This document shows, one piece after another, positions 40,901-53,301 of a stretch of DNA of 64,000 nucleotides. Origin of the DNA: Triglochin maritima. Lineage: Eukaryota; Streptophyta; Magnoliopsida; Alismatales; Juncaginaceae. Below the pieces are notes generated by a model. That model was given only the letters and a program-made list of their open reading frames with translations, had not been told where the DNA came from and searched no databases. A program made the translations under genes and the position numbers. Location of the stretch: the NCBI GenBank assembly GCA_963682175.1, contig OY821777.1:3055501-3119500 (forward strand), in the 5' to 3' direction. Within the stretch, counting starts at the first letter, position 1, and each line of letters opens with the position of its first letter.

Positions 40901-42942
40901 ATTAGTTCTTGGACAAGTTAGTATTTCACTGACAATTTTTTATTTAGCCTTTCCCCCTATAAAATGTTTTCTCTCTCTCTTTTGGGTAAACAATCTGATT
41001 GTAGTTTCATGCAGGAACTTGATATGCATGACATTCTTTCTTTTGATGCTGATCTGGGCAAAATTCTTCAAGAGATGCAACTTCTTGTTGAGCGGAAAAA
41101 ACATTTGGAGGCGCTTGGTCATAGTAACCTTGGAACAGTTGCTGATTTACATTTTCGTGGTGCTTCTATTGAAGATCTTGCTCTTGATTTTACTGTCCCT
41201 GGCTACCCGGATTACAGCCTTAAGCAAGGAGAGGATAGCGCAACAGTATTTTCTCCCATTCAAATTTTCATTGAGTAGCTTGTGACCACCCTTGGAACAC
41301 ATTTGCAATTAATCACTGTTTGCAGGTTGATATCAACAACTTGGAAGAATACATTTCCTTGATTGTTGATGCTACTGTGAAGTCCGGAATTAGAAGACAA
41401 ATGGAAACCCTAAGAGAAGGTTTTAACCAGGCAAGTGTTGTTTCTCTTGTTGCCCGTGCCGCTATTTCTGATTCTAGTTCTTTTGAAGTTTTGTTTTCCT
41501 TTGCTGTCTTGGTAGTTTTCTCTCCTTGAAGGTGTTTTTTGTTTGCAATATTGGCTGTCAAGAGTCTTCCGTGCTTAATGGGAAACAATCTTTGTCAGAA
41601 GCATTGCACAGTTATATTGTTATATAGCAAGTAAACCTTTCCTTGAAGAAAGATTAGAAAATATTGTCACCAACATAACCCAAACCTCAAAAGAGGCTCC
41701 CACATTAAGCAAGGTATGGGGGGTTGGATGTATGCAACCATACCCTGTCACAGGGTGACCGAGAAATTGTTTTCGGTTTACCCCTGATCTAATGCCTAAG
41801 CAACTTTCTTCTAATTCACGTTAAATAAGAATAGCATACAAGTTATAAGAACCACGTTGATTTAGTCCATTGTAATCCAAAAGCCAAAAAAATAACTTAA
41901 TCTTTGACTCCATTAGGAATGGACAAAACGATTAGATAATATGATGACTGATGAAATTGCTATATCATATTCCATAATCAATCCTCTTTTAATTGTACAA
42001 TTTTCATGGGGATTATGGCAGTGAGATTTCTTTCAAATTAGTTGCTTAATGCCTACTAGTGTCAGCACGTGTACCTGACCTGATGTTTTATTTGATCACC
42101 AGGTTTTTGATATTACTACTTTGCAAATCTTTTCTCCTGATGAGCTCGACTACTTACTATGTGGCCGCAGAGAGCTGTGGGAGGTATTAACATTCCTGTT
42201 ACTGTGGATACAACATTACAACTTGTAGAGCTTCTTTTTTCTTGTGTTAAACTAGTTTACTTGTTATTTGCAGGCTGAGACGCTTGTTGATCATATTAAG
42301 TTTGACCATGGGTATACCGCCAAGAGCCCTGCAATTGTCAATGTATGTCAATCTTTCATGAGGATTTGTTCAATATCTTTTGTGATTGGAGCCTATAACT
42401 TAAATCTGATTTTTTTTTCCCCTTCGTGATGTTAATTTAGTTACTCGAGATAATGGGAGAATTCACTCCTGAGCAACAGCGTGCATTCTGCCAATTTGTA
42501 ACAGGCGCACCTAGACTTCCTCCTGGTGGTTTGGCCGTCTTAAACCCTAAACTAACAATTGTGAGAAAGGTACCAGTTATCCATCCTATTATTTATTCAA
42601 AGCCTAGCAATTCACCTTCAGTCTCCACATTTATAGTGCCTCGTAACTTTGTAACCCCATCGTGAACAGCATCCTTCAACTGGAACTAGCACTGCACCAA
42701 ATGGAGCTGTACCTTCTGAATTGGCTGATGATGACTTGCCCAGTGTGATGACTTGCGCCAACTATCTCAAGCTTCCTCCATACTCAACAAAGGTTCTCAT
42801 TTTTAACTTCCATACAAACGGCTATTGATATACATGTAAATGTGCATGCTTATTCATTTTAGTCCGTACTTCGCAGGAAATCATGAGGAAGAAATTGTTA
42901 TACGCCATCAACGAGGGACAGGGATCATTTGATCTGTCCTAA
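31965..42942 (+). CDS. UPL3: HECT E3 ubiquitin ligase UPL3 (KAKTUS)
   Basis: A complete armadillo-repeat HECT-type E3 ligase. Exons: 31965-32717, 33265-33375, 33456-33572, 33705-33875, 33972-34133, 35904-36152, 36258-36379, 36465-37884, 38535-38630, 39345-40916, 41015-41245, 41326-41430, 42103-42183, 42274-42342, 42441-42569, 42670-42792, 42877-42942. All phases agree, giving 1858 residues (Arabidopsis UPL3 has about 1890). The N-terminus is basic and Ser/Pro-rich; armadillo repeats run from about residue 170 to 650; acidic stretches include DDDVHDD-like sequence; the HECT domain runs from about 1430 to the end. The catalytic cysteine is in [11 protein letters not shown] (codon 42754-42756, residue about 1825), and the C-terminus is [11 protein letters not shown]3 controls trichome branching and endoreduplication in Arabidopsis. 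Intron 12 has a GC donor (CAG|GCAAGT at 41431). Intron 5 is about 1.8 kb. Confidence 0.97.
41685..41925 (-). mobile_element. SINE-like repeat in UPL3 intron 12
   Basis: CCTCAAAAGAGGCTCC, GGGGGGTTGGATGTATGCA and TTGTTTTCGGTTTACCCC form the reverse complement of the head found in a widespread plant tRNA-derived SINE type. The far end resembles that of the copy at 49465-49660 (CTTAATCTTTGACTC versus ATTCAATCTCCGACTC), so both are probably one family. The pol III boxes are decayed. Confidence 0.45.
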
Positions 42943-44047
42943 AGAGCGGACATGTCTCATTTACACACAGCTGTACTGAAGTGCCATCGCTACACAGCCG
43001 TGAACCGTGTTTATGCTTCCTTTTGCATGAACTTGTATATTCTTCATCCCTCCTTGTAACAGCTCCTTCACATATGTAATGCCTTTTCTTTCTTCAAGTT
43101 TTGGTCATTCTTGTTAGGTGCTGCCCAGCATTGAAATAATTAATGTTATGTTAGTAGCAGTCTGTAAGGAATGTGGAGCGAAAGTTCTTATGGAAAATTA
43201 GCTATTGCTGCAATGTGATGTATGGTGGGTGTGAATTCGAACTTGAGCCACAGATGAATGACTGCTATAATTGAAGGTTTCAATAAATGGTTATCGTTGC
43301 AATTGTTAATGAAAACAAGTCGTTTGCGCTTAAGCATTTTTTTATATTTAAACATCAACGATGTCAATGAAAGCGACTTTCTTTTATCGTAACGCTTTTG
43401 TAAGAAATGTGTTTCAATCCAATCGTATTTGGCAATGCATTATCATTTTCTCATCACTTAGGACCTCTTTTATGGAGATATTAAAAATGTCAGGAGTTTT
43501 ATGGGTTTCCCAGGGGTCGGGCTCGGCCCGCAGGGCCAGTAATTTTATTTATATTTAATATTTTAGGTATTTTTGAAGGTATTTTATGTATTTTAAAGGT
43601 ATTTTAAAAGTAAAAAAATATTTTTTAAACAGGCCGTGCGGGCCCGGTACCAGGTGGGAGCAACTCAGCAAAGTAAAAGTTGGGGAGATAGGTAATAGGA
43701 CACTTTTCAATTTCACTCCCAAGCAAAAAGCAAAGTGCATTGGGATGCATTATTAATTTAATATTTTTTGGTGGATGTTGGAGATGTTTGGTGAAAATCT
43801 CACACGAAGGAGAGAGAAATGCAGTTTGGATTCACTTGACATATATGTATTGGGGAGGGAAAATGATGCTCGTAAGAATCAGATTGTTTGAGACGTTGCT
43901 AACCGCATCTCAAATTAAAGATGTATGTTTTCAAATATTTTCTTACCACAGCTAACATTTTATTTAGTATTAAGACGTAGAAGAACCTGACAAAAAAGAA
44001 ACGAATTGAGGAAGTTTTACTCCTTTTTGTGATAAAAAAAGAGTTAC
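42943..44047. other. UPL3 3' flank and intergenic DNA
   Basis: UPL3 3' UTR followed by AT-rich sequence. It contains the small GC-ended inverted-repeat element at 43515-43651. No gene was recognised. Confidence 0.45.
43515..43651. mobile_element. Small MITE-like element with GC-rich inverted ends
   Basis: Left end GGTCGGGCTCGGCCCGCAGG and right end GGCCGTGCGGGCCCGGTACC are imperfect inverted repeats around an AT-rich core made of repeated GGTATTTT blocks. Size and ends recall short hAT-related MITEs. No target duplication was confirmed. Confidence 0.4.
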
Positions 44048-44250
44048 TATTCGTCGTCGGAAAACTATTTAAATCACCCTAAAATTTTCATTTTTGCCAT
44101 TAACAAATCAATTAATACTCATTTCGTCTCGTGTCTTTAAACAAGACTTTTGACTTAGTTTTACTCACATTCCTAGTACTAACACCATGAAAATGTCTGG
44201 CGAAGCACCTGGATCCGACGAGGTAACGGAGGTGAATTTTTTTTCCGACT

Positions 44251-44306
44251 CGGGCGTCTGGCTAAGACGCCTCCACCTTGGTGGAGGCGTGTTGGGCAGA
44301 CGCCCG
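44251..44306. repeat. Nested hairpin inside the MULE
   Basis: CGGGCGTCTG (44251-44260) pairs with CAGACGCCCG (44297-44306), and between them ACGCCTCCACC pairs with GGTGGAGGCGT around a TT loop. The result is a GC-rich two-level stem in otherwise AT-rich DNA. Related CGGGCG/GACGCCCG motifs occur at the other end of the element and at 62650-62700. Confidence 0.8.
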
Positions 44307-44521
44307 TTTTTTTTAAAATTTTTAATTTTCTGTTAAATTAATTTTTTTCAGGTTCCGTTGCAAGATTTCAGTGGCGATAAAGTAGATTACAGTGAGTTTT
44401 TTTTATAATAAACAAATATTTACAACAATCGAGGAAACTTATAAATGGGCGAAACAAGTTGCAATAGGAGTCAGATTTTTTTATATTATATCATCATACA
44501 AATCAAAAAGCAGATAACCGG

Positions 44522-45785
44522 ATGGATTGTTACTTGAGATGTGATTGCAAACGTAAAATGAGTTCTCGTGATACGAGTATTGCACTGCGAAAGAACACAA
44601 AAAGAAAACGTTGCGGTTGTCGTTTTTTGGTAAAAGTGGTCGAGCGACGGGATTGTGATAGATGGGTCGTTGTTTCTAGTAGCACCTATAAGCATCACAA
44701 CCACGCACTTGCAGTTTCTCAGTCAGGCAGTGCAGCATAACTATTTGCATTGAATTGTGGCAGACAAAGAAACTAATGTTCTCACTCACGCATTTTTGGC
44801 ACATCCGACTTCAGTTCAGTTGTTACGTATATACTCATTCGTAATCTGCATGTATTCGACGTATAAGACGAACAAGTACAAGATGCCTTTGTTTGATATG
44901 ATTACTTCAACAAACATGAATTTCCTCGTCGGATATGCGATTTTGAAGGATGAGACAGAGTCTAGTTACCGGTGGGTGTTGAAGAGGTTGCTGGATATGT
45001 TATTGGATATTGTTAGCCCGACTGCAATAATAACGGACCGGGAGTTGGGTCTGATGCGACTAGTGGTAGGGTTTTTCCTGAGTATGCTCATTTACTATGC
45101 ACCTGACACATCAACAAAGACGCGTACAACTACGCATACCACATTTTCGGCAAGGACAAACACTCTGCAGAGATTTTCAGGCGTGGAAAGTGGAGGAAAA
45201 TCATGATTTCTGATTCACAGACAGATTATGATAGAACAGTCCGTAATCTGAAAGATTTTTTACAAGTCCTGAACAGTGCTGACAGACTATGTAGAAGACA
45301 CGTGGTTGGTGCATAAAGAAAAGTTTGTGTTGAATTGGACGAATAAAGTTCTTCATTTCGGCAACACTACGAACTACAGGGTGGAAAGTGCACATTCGGC
45401 TCTGAAAGAATGTATCACTACATCGACTGGCGCTCTCGACACTCTTTTCGACCGCGTGAACACCGCTATTGAAATGCAGCTGACGAATATTCAGAACTTT
45501 CTTGAAGATTCGAGACGTCGAATTTTGACAAACTACGTAGGTCCTTTGTTTCAGCATATAAATGACCGAGTTTCGCATCGCTGCTTATCGTTACTGACTC
45601 AGGAGTTGAAGAGAATGGATGACTTAAGTAATGAAGTTGAATATCGTTACGGGTGTGCTTTTCTGACATCACATGGGATTCCTTGTGCCTTTACCATGTA
45701 CGAGTGTTTTGCGTTAGGTGATGGAATTTATTTAAAGCAGATTTATCCATTCTGGAAAACACTTGTCATTGGAGAAAGAGTCTAA
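44522..45785 (+). pseudogene. MULE transposase remnant (FAR1-like)
   Basis: Three pieces in different frames. 44522-44740 has the FAR1/WRKY-GCM1 zinc-binding pattern (CDCKRK, CGCRFLVKV, HHNHAL). 44757-45206 has the MULE transposase core (FDMITSTNMNF, VGYAILKDETESSYRWVLKRL, AIITDRELGLM), in which the catalytic acidic residues would fall. 45276-45785 has the downstream part (NYRVESAHSALKE, VEYRYGCAFLTSHGIPC). A nonsense codon near 44738 and a frame break near 45200 interrupt it, so it is not a working transposase. It most resembles the Jittery-type MULE transposases from which FHY3/FAR1 derive. Confidence 0.85.
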
Positions 45786-46139
45786 ATGTCAGAGTTTGTG
45801 GATCAGTCAGCACAAGACGTCGAGCATTTTCGGAAGTTCGTTGATGAGATTTCGGAGAGCGACCCTGCAGTAGACCGTTGGGTCGGGCGTCTCCCGCGGA
45901 CTCCGCAGCCAAAAAAATAATAATAATAAAAAACAAGGCAATTTACCAGATTTGAGTAATCTGAGGCGTCCGCTGGTTCTTTTCCTGACCTCCGAGATAT
46001 TCTTTCTGGTGAATATAAGAGTAATATGAAGAGAGAGTGGTGTTAGGAGAGTGAAATGAAGAGTTATATAAGTAGAAAGGGTAGAAGGGCAAAATGGTAA
46101 TTTGTACGGACGATTTAAGTAGTTTTACGGTGATTAATA

Positions 46140-46431
46140 ACAATTCAGTAAAAAAATGAAAGAAAGAAGACTAGTAAACACTTGCAGTAGAAACCGAAGG
46201 AAAACAGTATCAACTCATAATACGAACATCTTCAAGGGAGTTCTCTGCAAAAAGACCATCTCTTGTTGGCTTCCACCGTAAGCTTGCTCCCAGCACCCAG
46301 CTAGAACCCTATAAATAGTCCTCAATCCCGCCAAAATCCCTCCCTCTTCCGAATCCCGAAATCCCTAACCAAACCCCAAACCCTAGATTCCAAACATCTC
46401 CGATGACCTCCCCGATCTGAGGGAAGCACCG
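46140..46431 (+). promoter_or_regulatory. RAD17 promoter and leader
   Basis: Only about 290 bases separate the MULE end from the RAD17 ATG. CCCTATAAATAG near 46308 contains a TATA-box-like TATAAAT, about 120 bases before the ATG. AAACCCTA sequences follow in the leader (near 46377), a motif (telo-box) common in promoters of growth-related plant genes. Confidence 0.5.
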
Positions 46432-49400
46432 ATGGGGAAGAGGCGCGTGCTCGTCGTCTCCTCCTCGTCCTCGTCGGAGGGGGAAGACGACCGGAGAGTC
46501 GAGTCTCGCTCGGGCGCTACGATCCCGTCCAAGCGCAAGGCTAGGTCGGGGACCAAATCTGCTCTGGTCGCTCCGAAGAAGTCCAAGAGTTCCCGGAACA
46601 GCGCGAAACGTTCCGTAGCGGGAAAGGTGTGCCTTTTGTTTTTATTTCCCTGTTGAAGCAAAAGTGTTGTTTTGGTTCTCTTCCTTTTAGTTGCTTCCTT
46701 GCCCGCACTACTAGGGGTCAAAATCTAAAATCAACGGGGTTGAAAGACGAAATCACCTACTAGGCAATATCTTGAAATCTAGGGGGTTGCCCCAAGGTGG
46801 AGCCGTCCTTGCCCACAAGCCCCTTTCATGGTGGTTGAAAATGTTGTGGATGCGGTGAAGCGGTTGTGTGTTGACAATGTAGTCCAACATTGTTCGAAAG
46901 TAAAAGTTTACTACACTCTATAATAGAATTTGTTTATCATCTAACTACCGAAGTATGTAGGTATTAAAAAGGTGGTGGATAAATCAAATTTCCATTTAGT
47001 ATTGGAGCAGATCAATTAAAGCTTTTTGGGGTTCACTCCGACCCATTTTCCACACGTAGACACTAAGAATATTCGTGATCATGTTGATGGGATAGCTATA
47101 GTAATCTCACATTGCTAAACAGTGAGCATTTGCAACAATGAATATTGGACCTGTTTCCAATATCTTCCACTTGAATAGCTGCATTTTGCAGAAATAGTGG
47201 ACCTACCAAACTCTCAAACTAGACTAACCAGTAAATGTGGGTCAATTTTGAATTTGTTATGCGATTCTGCAACAATTTGTTCACAGGCAACATCATGAAA
47301 CATGGTTGGTGAAATTATGTGTTTTAGGTCATCATTTGAAGATTCAAAAGATAAAGAGAAGTACAAGATAGTTACTGGGAAATTGTTGGTAAACTACACT
47401 TGTTTTATGCTGGCTGAAGTACTTTTGTTAAGTTGAGTTGCGGTGGTTTGCAGGTGGACTTCGAGAATCTTTCAGAAGATTTTTATGAATGTCTTCAGGC
47501 ATCCGACGGTATGTTTTGTCTGTGTTTTTTGGTGACATTTCTAATTGTTACTAGATCTTCAATTTCAACTTTTGTGTCCGAAGATATTTGTTACTTGGCT
47601 TTCTAGAAGTCAAGATCAAGAGGGTTTTTTTATCTTCTCCGAGAGGAAAATTTTGTCTGAGTGCTGAACTTTAATTCAGGGTATGGAAGAAAGGGCATGA
47701 AAGAGCTGTGGGTTGATAAACATAAGCCAAGTTCCTTAGAAACACTTGCAATTCATAAGAAAAAGGTACACTTTGTAAATGTATAATCTAAAATGGGACA
47801 TTTAGAGTTTTCTTGGATTAGCAGTTTTATAATATGTAATATTGTTCCTGCACACTTCCCTGTGTGGGCAGTAGATTTTGGATACATTAGGTTTTCTTTG
47901 CTCCATCATCTATAGTACAGCCTCAAGAAAGATGCTTTTGTTGATTCCTTTTATATAGTTCATATACCTTTTCAGTTGACTACATACATAATAAATTTTT
48001 TGTTCAGGTTGGAGAACTCCGAAAATGGTTGGCAGATCGGAAGGTGATGTCGAAAGTGAGTCCATATTATGAGCAAAGTTCTCGAGTTGTTCCATATAGT
48101 TAGAGTTTTAAAAATTTGAGAATCTAGGACCCTTGACATGCTCCATTCTCTTTGGTTGATGGTATGTAAATTTTCTTGTCATATATATATTAGCTAAAGT
48201 CAATCTTGGCTTGAAACCTTAGGAAGGATGTGAAGCATTTTGCCATAATTTGTGAACTTAGTTTGGTTCTTTAAGTCTCAAAGTTTGAGACCCTCATGGA
48301 TACTTATGCCAGAATAACTTGTTCGGGATTAATGGCCTTGTAACCATGTTTGAATGCTAATGGAAATAAGTAGGAGATGAATTATTGCTTCTCCTTAATA
48401 AGGGATATTCCTTGTTGGACAAATTGGTGCTTTCTTTTGCTGTTTTATGTTGACAGGTAAGGATGATTTATACTGAAAAGCTTCCTCGGAGAAATGATTT
48501 TTTTTCGAAATCTTTAGAGGGATGTTTGCCCCTTATGGTCTTGACAGAAGACACCATCTTGTATTGTTGTATAAATTTTAATAAAAATCATTTCTTGATG
48601 ATAAGAACTGTTCCTCTTGTCTGCATTAAACCACCAATTTTACTGTTTTCTTGTCTACTCAAGTTTTTCCTCTCTTTTTTAGAAAATAATATTTTGTATG
48701 ATATATGAAAATACAGGGCAGCCTACAGGCTTCCTAAGCACATTTCCCCCTTCTATTTGCAGGTTGATGGTAATGTTCTTCTTGTAGTTGGTCCAGCGGG
48801 TGTTGGAAAATCTGTATGTTTACTTTACCTCACTTCATTAGGTTCTTGTTTCATTTTTTGTTCCAATTTTTTAATTATTGTTATATGTTTATATAGGTGT
48901 ACAAAATGGAAAATGCATTTTCAAAACACAATGCAGTTATGCAGATATCCTGTTCAAAGAACTTTTTTTGTTGTGTGTGGCAAGTCTGTTCTCATTTCTT
49001 GTATGAAAATACTTTGCAAATGCTAGTCTCTTTTCTCTGAAGCTGAAAAATTGCAAAATGCTAGTTTGTAACCAAATTAAAACGTGATTAGTATTTGAGT
49101 TCAATATTGTTTCTGTTTGCAGACTACTATTCATGTACTTGCGTCAGAACTTGGATTTCAATTGTGCGAATGGAGAACCCCCATTCCTACACTTTGGTGT
49201 GAACATTTACACAATTCAAGTTCAGGTATTAAGACTGATGCTGTTATAGTGTTATGTGTTTTCAAGTTCGTAATCACTAGGTCCACTGGAACAAATCCCT
49301 ATCCATCAGCACTAGATGAATCTACTTTTAAGTTGCTTTATAATTTACCCAAGGTTCTGATTACTTCCATGTGATTTAAATTCTTACTTTGGATGTGTTA

Positions 49401-52400
49401 TGGTTTTAACTGTGATACCAATCTTTTGATAATCTTTCATTATCAACATCAATATTACTAATCCCCTCAAAAAAGGCTTCCGCTTTGGTGAGCAAGGGGG
49501 TTGGATGCACACCAATCAGAGAGGTTGGTGACAGTTGACTTGTTGATGAGAAGCGCAATCTATGTTTCACAATGCATACAAAATGTAGATAGTTTGAGTA
49601 GTCATTTTGGTAATTGAAACGTCAAAAAACAATTCAATCTCCGACTCATTGAAAATGGAGAACTGATACCAATCTTTCTATTTAAGTTTCACATTTTCCC
49701 ATGATTTCCATGTTGCGTAACTACTCACTACATGATTTTAAGCCATAAAGTGTGTTTTATATTTGTTTAGCACAATTGCTGGAAATATTATATGTTAGTA
49801 TTTTGTTTTGTGGGATATTTCTTTTATTGTGCATGGAATTCTAACTATTTCCAGGAATAAGGTATATGTCGAAGTTAGACGAGTTTGCGACCTTTGTAGA
49901 CAACGTACGGAAATTTCCAGTGCTTCAATCAATTTGTACACCTGCATATACAAAACCAGTTATACTCTTAATTGATGATATCCCTTTGGCAAGTGGGAGG
50001 GTAGCTTATGGAAAGCTAAGTCATTGCCTGCAACTTCTTGCTCGGGCAACTCATGTTCCAACAGTTATATTAATGACCCAATACTCTAGTGACGACAGTG
50101 GTGATAACAGAAAACACTACTTAGAAGAGCTTGAAGCATGTCTCGAGAGAGCTGGAGCTTATAAAGTAATTTCCTGCCTTATGTGTTAAAACTGCAACAT
50201 ATTTCTGGTTATTACATTGCTCAAGACCAGTCACTCGCAGGTGTCCTTTAATCCATTCACAGTGAATTCCATAAAGAAGACACTTTCCAAGATTTGCAGG
50301 GAAGAAAACTGTAACGTGCCTGAATCTGTGATAGATCAGATATCAAGGTCCAGTGCTGGTGATATCAGACATGCAATAACTTCCTTACAGTACTTCTGTC
50401 TACAGCCGGCCCCTCATTTGAAGGGACAACCAGCTATCCACTTTCCACTATCATCGCCAAGTATCACTACAGACGGTGAATCACAATTTGATACACCACT
50501 ATCATTTGGAAGAGATGAAACAGTTTCTTTATTCCATGCATTAGGAAAGTTTCTTCACAATAAGAGGGAGAGTTATTATTCTTCTGGTAAGTAGTAGTGA
50601 TATAAACATAATGTATTATATTTCATGCCGAGTTGCTAAACTGCTACTATTGAGAGAGAGCAAATTATGTTATTGGCTTATGGTACCTGCTAAGATTGCA
50701 CATACCACACAGACACAGTGGTCAATTCATATGTTTAGGTTGTAACTGTAAAAGACGTTAGTTGGATCCCATCTTTCTGCAACATTGGTAGATAGAATAA
50801 AGAAAAATGTCATATTGTCATGTTAACTAAGGTTATCTGCATAACTTGGCCGTAGTGACACAAACTTAAGTCTGTTTATACAGACAATTAGTCATAAAAT
50901 TAAGGGTAAAATTTCTTTTGGTACCCTTAACTAATATACAATTTTGATATTGAACCTCTGCTCACCAAACAAATTGCTATAGTACCCATAACTTTCAATT
51001 TGCGATTTTATATCTTTTTCATCACGACTAAATGTTATTATTTGTTGCTATATCATTTTTGAGTAAATCACTTAAGCACCCATAACCTTTTAAAATTCTC
51101 ACTATAAACCCTCAAATGCCCAACTAGTTTAACACGTTTTCAAATTTGAGATCCCATTGATGATAGATAATGCTCTGGCAGGCCTTGGTAACCAAAGTAA
51201 CATTCTCATGCTGAATCCTTTGCCTTTCAATGTTTTCATTGAAATTTCAAATTCTTTGACAACCATTGCTATACAGTGGCAGTGAGTATTACGAGATAGA
51301 GAGTTGAGGGGTGCTGTCGTGATCAGTAGTTGAAAGCACGATCTTCATATTTAGTAATTGCTGCAAGTTACCGATGAGAAATTTGACTGAAAATCAAAAG
51401 TAAGAATGAAGAATACTCACTTAAATATTACAATGAGATTTGCATCTGAAAATAGCCTTCTTGAGGCTTTGATTGTGAAGCAGTAAGATCATCTTAGAGC
51501 AAGTAAACTTGATCTTAAATTTTTGAACTGGTTGCAAGAATTTCCATAGCCCCTAGCCAGTTAACTTAAGACTTGAACCATTGGTCATAGAAATGTCCAA
51601 AAATGGCTTGCCGAAACAATCATGGAAATCTCGACCACCATGAGAATTACATATGTATTAAGTCTCGGAATTGTACATCTGAAATGAAAAACTAAAATGG
51701 TGGTTCTTGCAGGTCATGATTCTGAACGATCTACGGTACTCATTTCACGCAGTTATCTTAAGCACAAAATGAGAGCATTTCCAATGTGGAAGAGGCTTGA
51801 AACTTATATTAAAATAGTTGCATGATTTTTATTAAGTTCAATGTTAAGACATAACACTTCAATTTTCTATTGTATCATGCTGTAATTCAGAAGGAGACTC
51901 GTTTTCTCTGCATGAAAGATATAGACGATATCCTCTTAAGATGGCTGCTCCAGAGGAAGTGCTTTCTCAAGCTCACGGTGCAACTCGTCCGGTCACCGAC
52001 TTCCTCCATGAGAATGGTGTGCATTTCTTCCATTTATTTCATCTAGCAGAAAACTTATATTGCTTATGCTGTTCTGAACTTGAAAATCATAATACCTATT
52101 GTGTCCGCCCAAAACCATATTTCCTTTGTATCAACGATACGTTCACAAGTTGCATGCATGCTTTCTTTTTAGGGAGGTTTGCATGCTGCTGTGTATTGTA
52201 TACCTTCCATTCTAGGGCTAGTCTTGCTTGGAATGCAAGTCCCATAAATTTACAGTTAGATGTCATATGAATCTTTGCTGCTTTGGCCGTTTTCTGCTTG
52301 CATTTGGTTCCAAAAATACTTGATTGTGTAGCTATCACTGCATATGTTGGTTTACTTAATCTATCTTTATTTTTTGAATGTTTAAGATAGTTCTAACATT

Positions 52401-53301
52401 TGTCTCAAATGTAGTTCTCGACTTTTTAAGTAATGAAGCAATAAGCGATGCGTGTGTTGTTGCTTCATATTTAAGTGATGCCGATTGCCTTCTAGCTTCT
52501 CCATCGTACGTGTCCTGGTCCCGGGTAACAAGTAAAGAGTATGAACCCGGGCACATATCACAACTAATTGCTGCTTCAGTTGCTGCACGTGGTGTGCTAT
52601 TTGGCAATGCACAGTCTTCATCTTCCAGGTGATTGTTTTATATGTACGAAGAAATGTTAATTATTTATGGACCTGTAAAATATTTGGTTCCTCTAAGTAG
52701 GTGGCATTCTATCCGAACCCCAAAGCTTTGGCAGGTAGACCAATCATCACGGTTTAATAAGGTAAATTAAGATCTTTTGCTTGTCACATTGTTGGGCTTT
52801 GGAATGCATGTTGTACCCCTGTTGTCATTTTTGTCAAATTACCCTTGTTGATCTTCAGAAGTAAGCGAGACGGAAAGGTGTAACAAGGCCAAATAACATG
52901 TATGTGTATCCACCTGTGTTAGTTGCCATAGCCTTGGCCTGAAAAAAAAATGTATAGAGTGGGAGGCCTTGCCTTGGATTTATTTTTGGCACTTCAATTG
53001 TGATCTTCCCTCCTTCAACCATATCACAATTTCACATTTTACCATGCAGAAACAGATGATGACGGAGAGGCAGGAAATTCACCATACTTGTAGCTCATGT
53101 AGCATCTCAGAGATAGCTACAGAATACATGCCCACTATAAAGCAACTTGGATATAGGAATCGTGTAGATGATAACTGGTGTGATACTCAATCGCCTGCAT
53201 GCAAGATGGAAGATGACAGTGCAGATTGTTCGGAATTGAATAGTTCTGAAGATGATCCTCTTTTACGGGATATTGATGACGATGATATTGAAGATTGGTA
53301 G
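46432..53301 (+). CDS. RAD17: Cell-cycle checkpoint clamp loader RAD17
   Basis: RAD17, the large subunit of the RFC-like complex that loads the 9-1-1 clamp at damaged DNA in the nucleus. Exons: 46432-46626, 47454-47508, 47680-47765, 48008-48055, 48763-48813, 49123-49225, 49855-50165, 50241-50586, 51891-52016, 52415-52628, 52701-52761, 53050-53301. Phases agree and give 615 residues (Arabidopsis RAD17 is about 600). Seen: basic Ser/Lys-rich N-terminus; KELWVDKHKPSSLETLAIHKKK, the usual clamp-loader entry; Walker A GPAGVGKS (about 138-145); Walker B VILLIDDIP (about 215-223); SAGDIRHAITSLQ; YRRYPLKMAAPEEVLSQAHG; acidic C-terminus DDDDIEDW. A short exon between 48055 and 48763 may be missing from my model, because that segment is a little shorter than in relatives. 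The exon at 51891 has a NAGNAG acceptor. Confidence 0.92.
49465..49660 (-). mobile_element. SINE-like repeat in RAD17 intron 6
   Basis: Shares CCTCAAAA-AGGCTTCC, AGCAAGGGGGTTGGATGCA and ATTCAATCTCCGACTC blocks with 41685-41925 in UPL3 intron 12. It is shorter and more decayed. Confidence 0.4.

Larger units (their letters stand above)
44048..46139 (+). mobile_element. Decayed MULE (Mutator-like) DNA transposon
   Basis: The left end TATTCGTCGTCGGAAAACTA and the reverse complement of the right end (TATTAATCACCGTAAAACTA) are matching terminal inverted repeats, followed on each side by the TTTAAATC-A/ACTTAAATCG and CATTTTTGCC/CATTTTGCCC blocks. Between them lie fragments of a MULE transposase. 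About 260 bp of the right end is closely matched by 62408-62676 in opposite orientation. No 9-bp target duplication could be read, so the outer borders may be off by a few bases. Confidence 0.75.

Noticed and set aside
46735..46805. Third copy of the intronic SINE-like repeat in RAD17 intron 1
   Set aside because: Only a short GGGGGTTG-type similarity; too little to claim.
51713..51735. Additional RAD17 mini-exon
   Set aside because: It has AG and GT borders but is 23 nt long and breaks the frame with the next exon; joining 50586 directly to 51891 keeps the frame.
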